Shown here: positions 61,775 to 64,000 of the stretch, one piece after another
How the letters are laid out: each line of letters begins with the position of its first letter
Numbering within the stretch: the first letter of the stretch is position 1
Assembly (NCBI RefSeq): GCF_027595985.1
Contig: NC_073305.1
Span: forward strand, 110,194,035-110,258,034
Direction of reading: 5' to 3'
From: Sorex araneus
Taxonomy: Eukaryota; Chordata; Mammalia; Eulipotyphla; Soricidae
DNA length: 64,000 nucleotides
Made by a program: the position numbers and the translations under genes
Notes under the pieces: generated by a model
What the model was told of the DNA's origin: nothing
Databases searched by the model: none
Seen by the model: the letters and a program-made list of their open reading frames with translations, nothing else

Positions 61775-62960
61775 ATCTAGTAATTTTTATTCACTGTTCC
61801 ATACATACCCTTGTGGTTAGACTTTTACAAGGTAAAACTCTGTTCTGCACAAAAAGGAGAATTAGCTAAAAGATTAGAAGTCACTGGAAAAAACATATTT
61901 AAGCAAACAAGAAATAATGTCAACATCTTTTTCCAGGTTAAACACACATGAAACTTTGCAATTCAGACTATAAAAATAAATTCTTCTATCCCATTCTAAT
62001 TTGTATTTTTACATTTTTGTTTCTGAATGTATTCCTTAGGGATGTTAACACCATCTTAATACTAGGAAAGCTTTGGTAATTTAGCAAGCACATAATTATA
62101 TACTTAAGATTTAAACCAAGAGTTTCTGAAACCTTGTAGATTTTTAATCTAAATATTACAGTATGTTTTCACAACTGTCTCCCTGCTACCATGTGGATAA
62201 AAGCCTGACCTCTGTTGATTAAAGTTGGTGATGAGCTTCCAACATTGCTCACAAAAAATCTAAGCAAACTTTAGGTAACATGATCCCATGCTGGTAAAAT
62301 AAGGTGGTATTTCAGATCAAAGCACAGAGCTGAGCATGATGCTTAAGTATACTACATGCAGGTAGCAATTAAAACAGCAGTATATAAATGATAAGAAAAA
62401 AAAATCTATCAATTCTAATTTATGGGGCATAAATAATTCTGAGAATTTAATCAGAATCCAAAGGAGACAATGTCTCAGTTGAAAGCAGTTTTGAGTGCAA
62501 TCAGCATAGTTTTATATAGTTCATTTTCTATATAAACAGATTTTGATATGTGAGAATCAATGATGACAGGCTGTTTCTATAGTAATATCCAAATAGCTTG
62601 GAGACATCCTGGGGAAATTGTTTCTTTCTCTTCTCTATCTGGTGGTATGTAAAACTAATCACACACAAAATTAAGTACTGCAAAGAGGAAAAATGTGTTA
62701 TATGCTTTTTCATAATCCTTAAACCTATAAAATTGACTATTTTTTGCAGCAACTTGTGTCCACTGTTTAAACAGAGAAGAAACTAAGAAAGGTCTTCTTC
62801 CTATTTCTTACTAGTGAGCTGAGAAAATGGAAAATACTTCCAACAAAGGTAAACACTGCAATAAGTAAGGTTTTTCTTTCTCACAGTCTATTCTGAGGAA
62901 GTCCTCTCAAAAGAGGTCTTTTTCTGGATATTCTCAGCCAAGTGGGCATCAGTTTAATGT
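61775..62960. other. Intergenic DNA, no gene recognised
   Basis: AT-rich DNA. Short frames near 62528-62786 on both strands lack any signature. Confidence 0.4.
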
Positions 62961-62964
62961 GAGG

Positions 62965-63170
62965 GCCCAAGAATTAAGTGCTGCTCGGGCTTTACCATCC
63001 TGAGGATTACCCAGATCACACCAGTGGTGCTCAAGGCCATCCAGAGCCACCCATTGGATGTTGAGGGCCTCCGAGGCAGTACTCAGCAATACTCAGGGAA
63101 TCAGTCATGCCAGGGATCAAACCAGGCTCAGCTGTATTCAGGGCATAAGTCTTTTAGCCCCTATACAATC
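62965..63170 (-). mobile_element. Old SINE, antisense
   Basis: The plus strand shows CAGTGGTGCTCAAGGCC, GGCAGTACTCAGCAATACTCAGGG, CCAGGGATCAAACCAGGCTCAG (B box antisense) and TAGCCCCTATAC. Strongly diverged. Confidence 0.6.
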
Positions 63171-64000
63171 TTACGGAATGAGGTGCATTTTGTTTGGTAA
63201 GAAGCCCTTTGGTTAAATCCAGACAGCTTCTAAAGTTGTTTACATTAGTATACAATGATTAAATATGTAAAAACCATCTTGAAGCTTAAGTGAACTGAAG
63301 TTGATTGGTGGCTCTTCAGTTTAGTTAAATCAAAAATACTGCTAGCAACAAAACTCTTTCAAAATATTGTCCTCACTCGGCACTTTTCTCTGATCTCTCT
63401 GTATCCCTTCACTAAAGGCTATTCTGTGTTGAAATGTAATTAAAGCTCATTTCTGTTTACAACCTCCCCAAGACTTACAATTTCTAGAATAATATTATTA
63501 ACTTAGAATTAGCTCAAGAGGGTATCTGGAGGTAGTGTAGACTTGGAAATAGAAGTGGAAAAATTGTTCTTTTAGATCAGAATTAGGATACGTTCCCAAC
63601 TTCTCCAGTAACCTGATTTTTTTTTAAAAAGTATCTAGTATGAGTAGTAGTCTGGTTTGTTGAACACGTGATTCTTTGATGTCAAATTTCATCATAGTAG
63701 TTGTGACAATTGTAAAATATATAAAATGCAAATGAATCAATTACTAATTACTTTTAAGATGAACGTCTGATCTTTGCCATTGGCTGGAAAGATTTTATTC
63801 TGTCTGAGAAAGAGAGAAGAGGAAACTAAAAAGTCACTTCAGTCAATACGCTGCGCATTATTTTGTTTTAAGCAGAGTACACATGAATACATTAAAAACA
63901 TGGGATTCAACAATTGATGTCATTATCTACAGGAATATAGAAAGTATGTGAAAACTGTTCAAATCACTTGGGAAATTCAGGTAAGTACTCGATTACAAAC
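63171..64000. other. Intergenic DNA, no gene recognised
   Basis: AT-rich DNA up to the window end. No gene is supported. Confidence 0.4.

Noticed and set aside
62810..62870. Possible exon with a GT splice donor (ACAAAGGTAAAC)
   Set aside because: One donor-like motif in AT-rich DNA, without an acceptor, coding signature or conservation data, is not enough support.

Overview
This is a gene-poor, AT-rich stretch of a eutherian nuclear genome, built almost entirely from retrotransposons and their debris. The many copies of a tRNA-Ala-derived SINE (head with a GCTGGAGCGATAGCACAG-like start and a GGTTCGATTCC B box) match my recollection of the SOR family of shrews, so the host is most likely a shrew (Soricidae, probably Sorex). 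I could not check this against a database. I see no intact host protein-coding gene.

Layout. 1-5500: SINEs, an antisense L1 3' end, a poly(A)-only insertion with target-site duplication (TSD) and a 1.17 kb solo LTR. 5616-8011: a processed pseudogene of the RNA-binding protein NONO, with 5' UTR, 3' UTR, poly(A) signal and an 18-bp TSD. 8330-19000: an old L1 apparently split by a nest of insertions: a composite retroposon (10207-11190), then a nearly full-length shrew L1 (11191-17935) whose ORF2 is itself interrupted by a 1.2 kb composite retroposon with an 18-bp TSD. 19000-41800: SINEs of several ages, a composite retroposon at 20535, an antisense solo LTR at 23590, microsatellites, and a 542-bp chimeric insertion (37429-37970) carrying a decayed tRNA-Gln. 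41800-47400: composite retroposons, a 5'-truncated RTE-clade LINE (43078-44905) and SINEs carrying its 3' tail. 47400-64000: old L1, a permuted unclassified repeat, two more composite retroposons, very similar young SINE copies, and a third solo LTR with TG...CA ends.

How the parts relate. Two LINE machines have shaped the window. L1 leaves poly(A) tails and 10-18 bp TSDs on the NONO retrocopy, the poly(A)-tailed SINEs (SINE-A below) and the composite retroposons. The RTE-clade LINE shares about 60 nt of its 3' end, including its last codons, with a second SINE type (SINE-R), which ends in short CAGTGATA-like repeats instead of poly(A). The same tRNA-Ala head therefore appears joined to tails for two different LINEs. 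The composite retroposons (CR below) are 0.75-1.2 kb. They have GC-rich bodies, often with two tandem units of about 315-345 bp, followed by a G-rich tract and an L1-like 3' end. Their plan recalls primate SVA or LAVA elements, although the sequence is unrelated as far as I can see. This family is the best candidate here for something poorly described.
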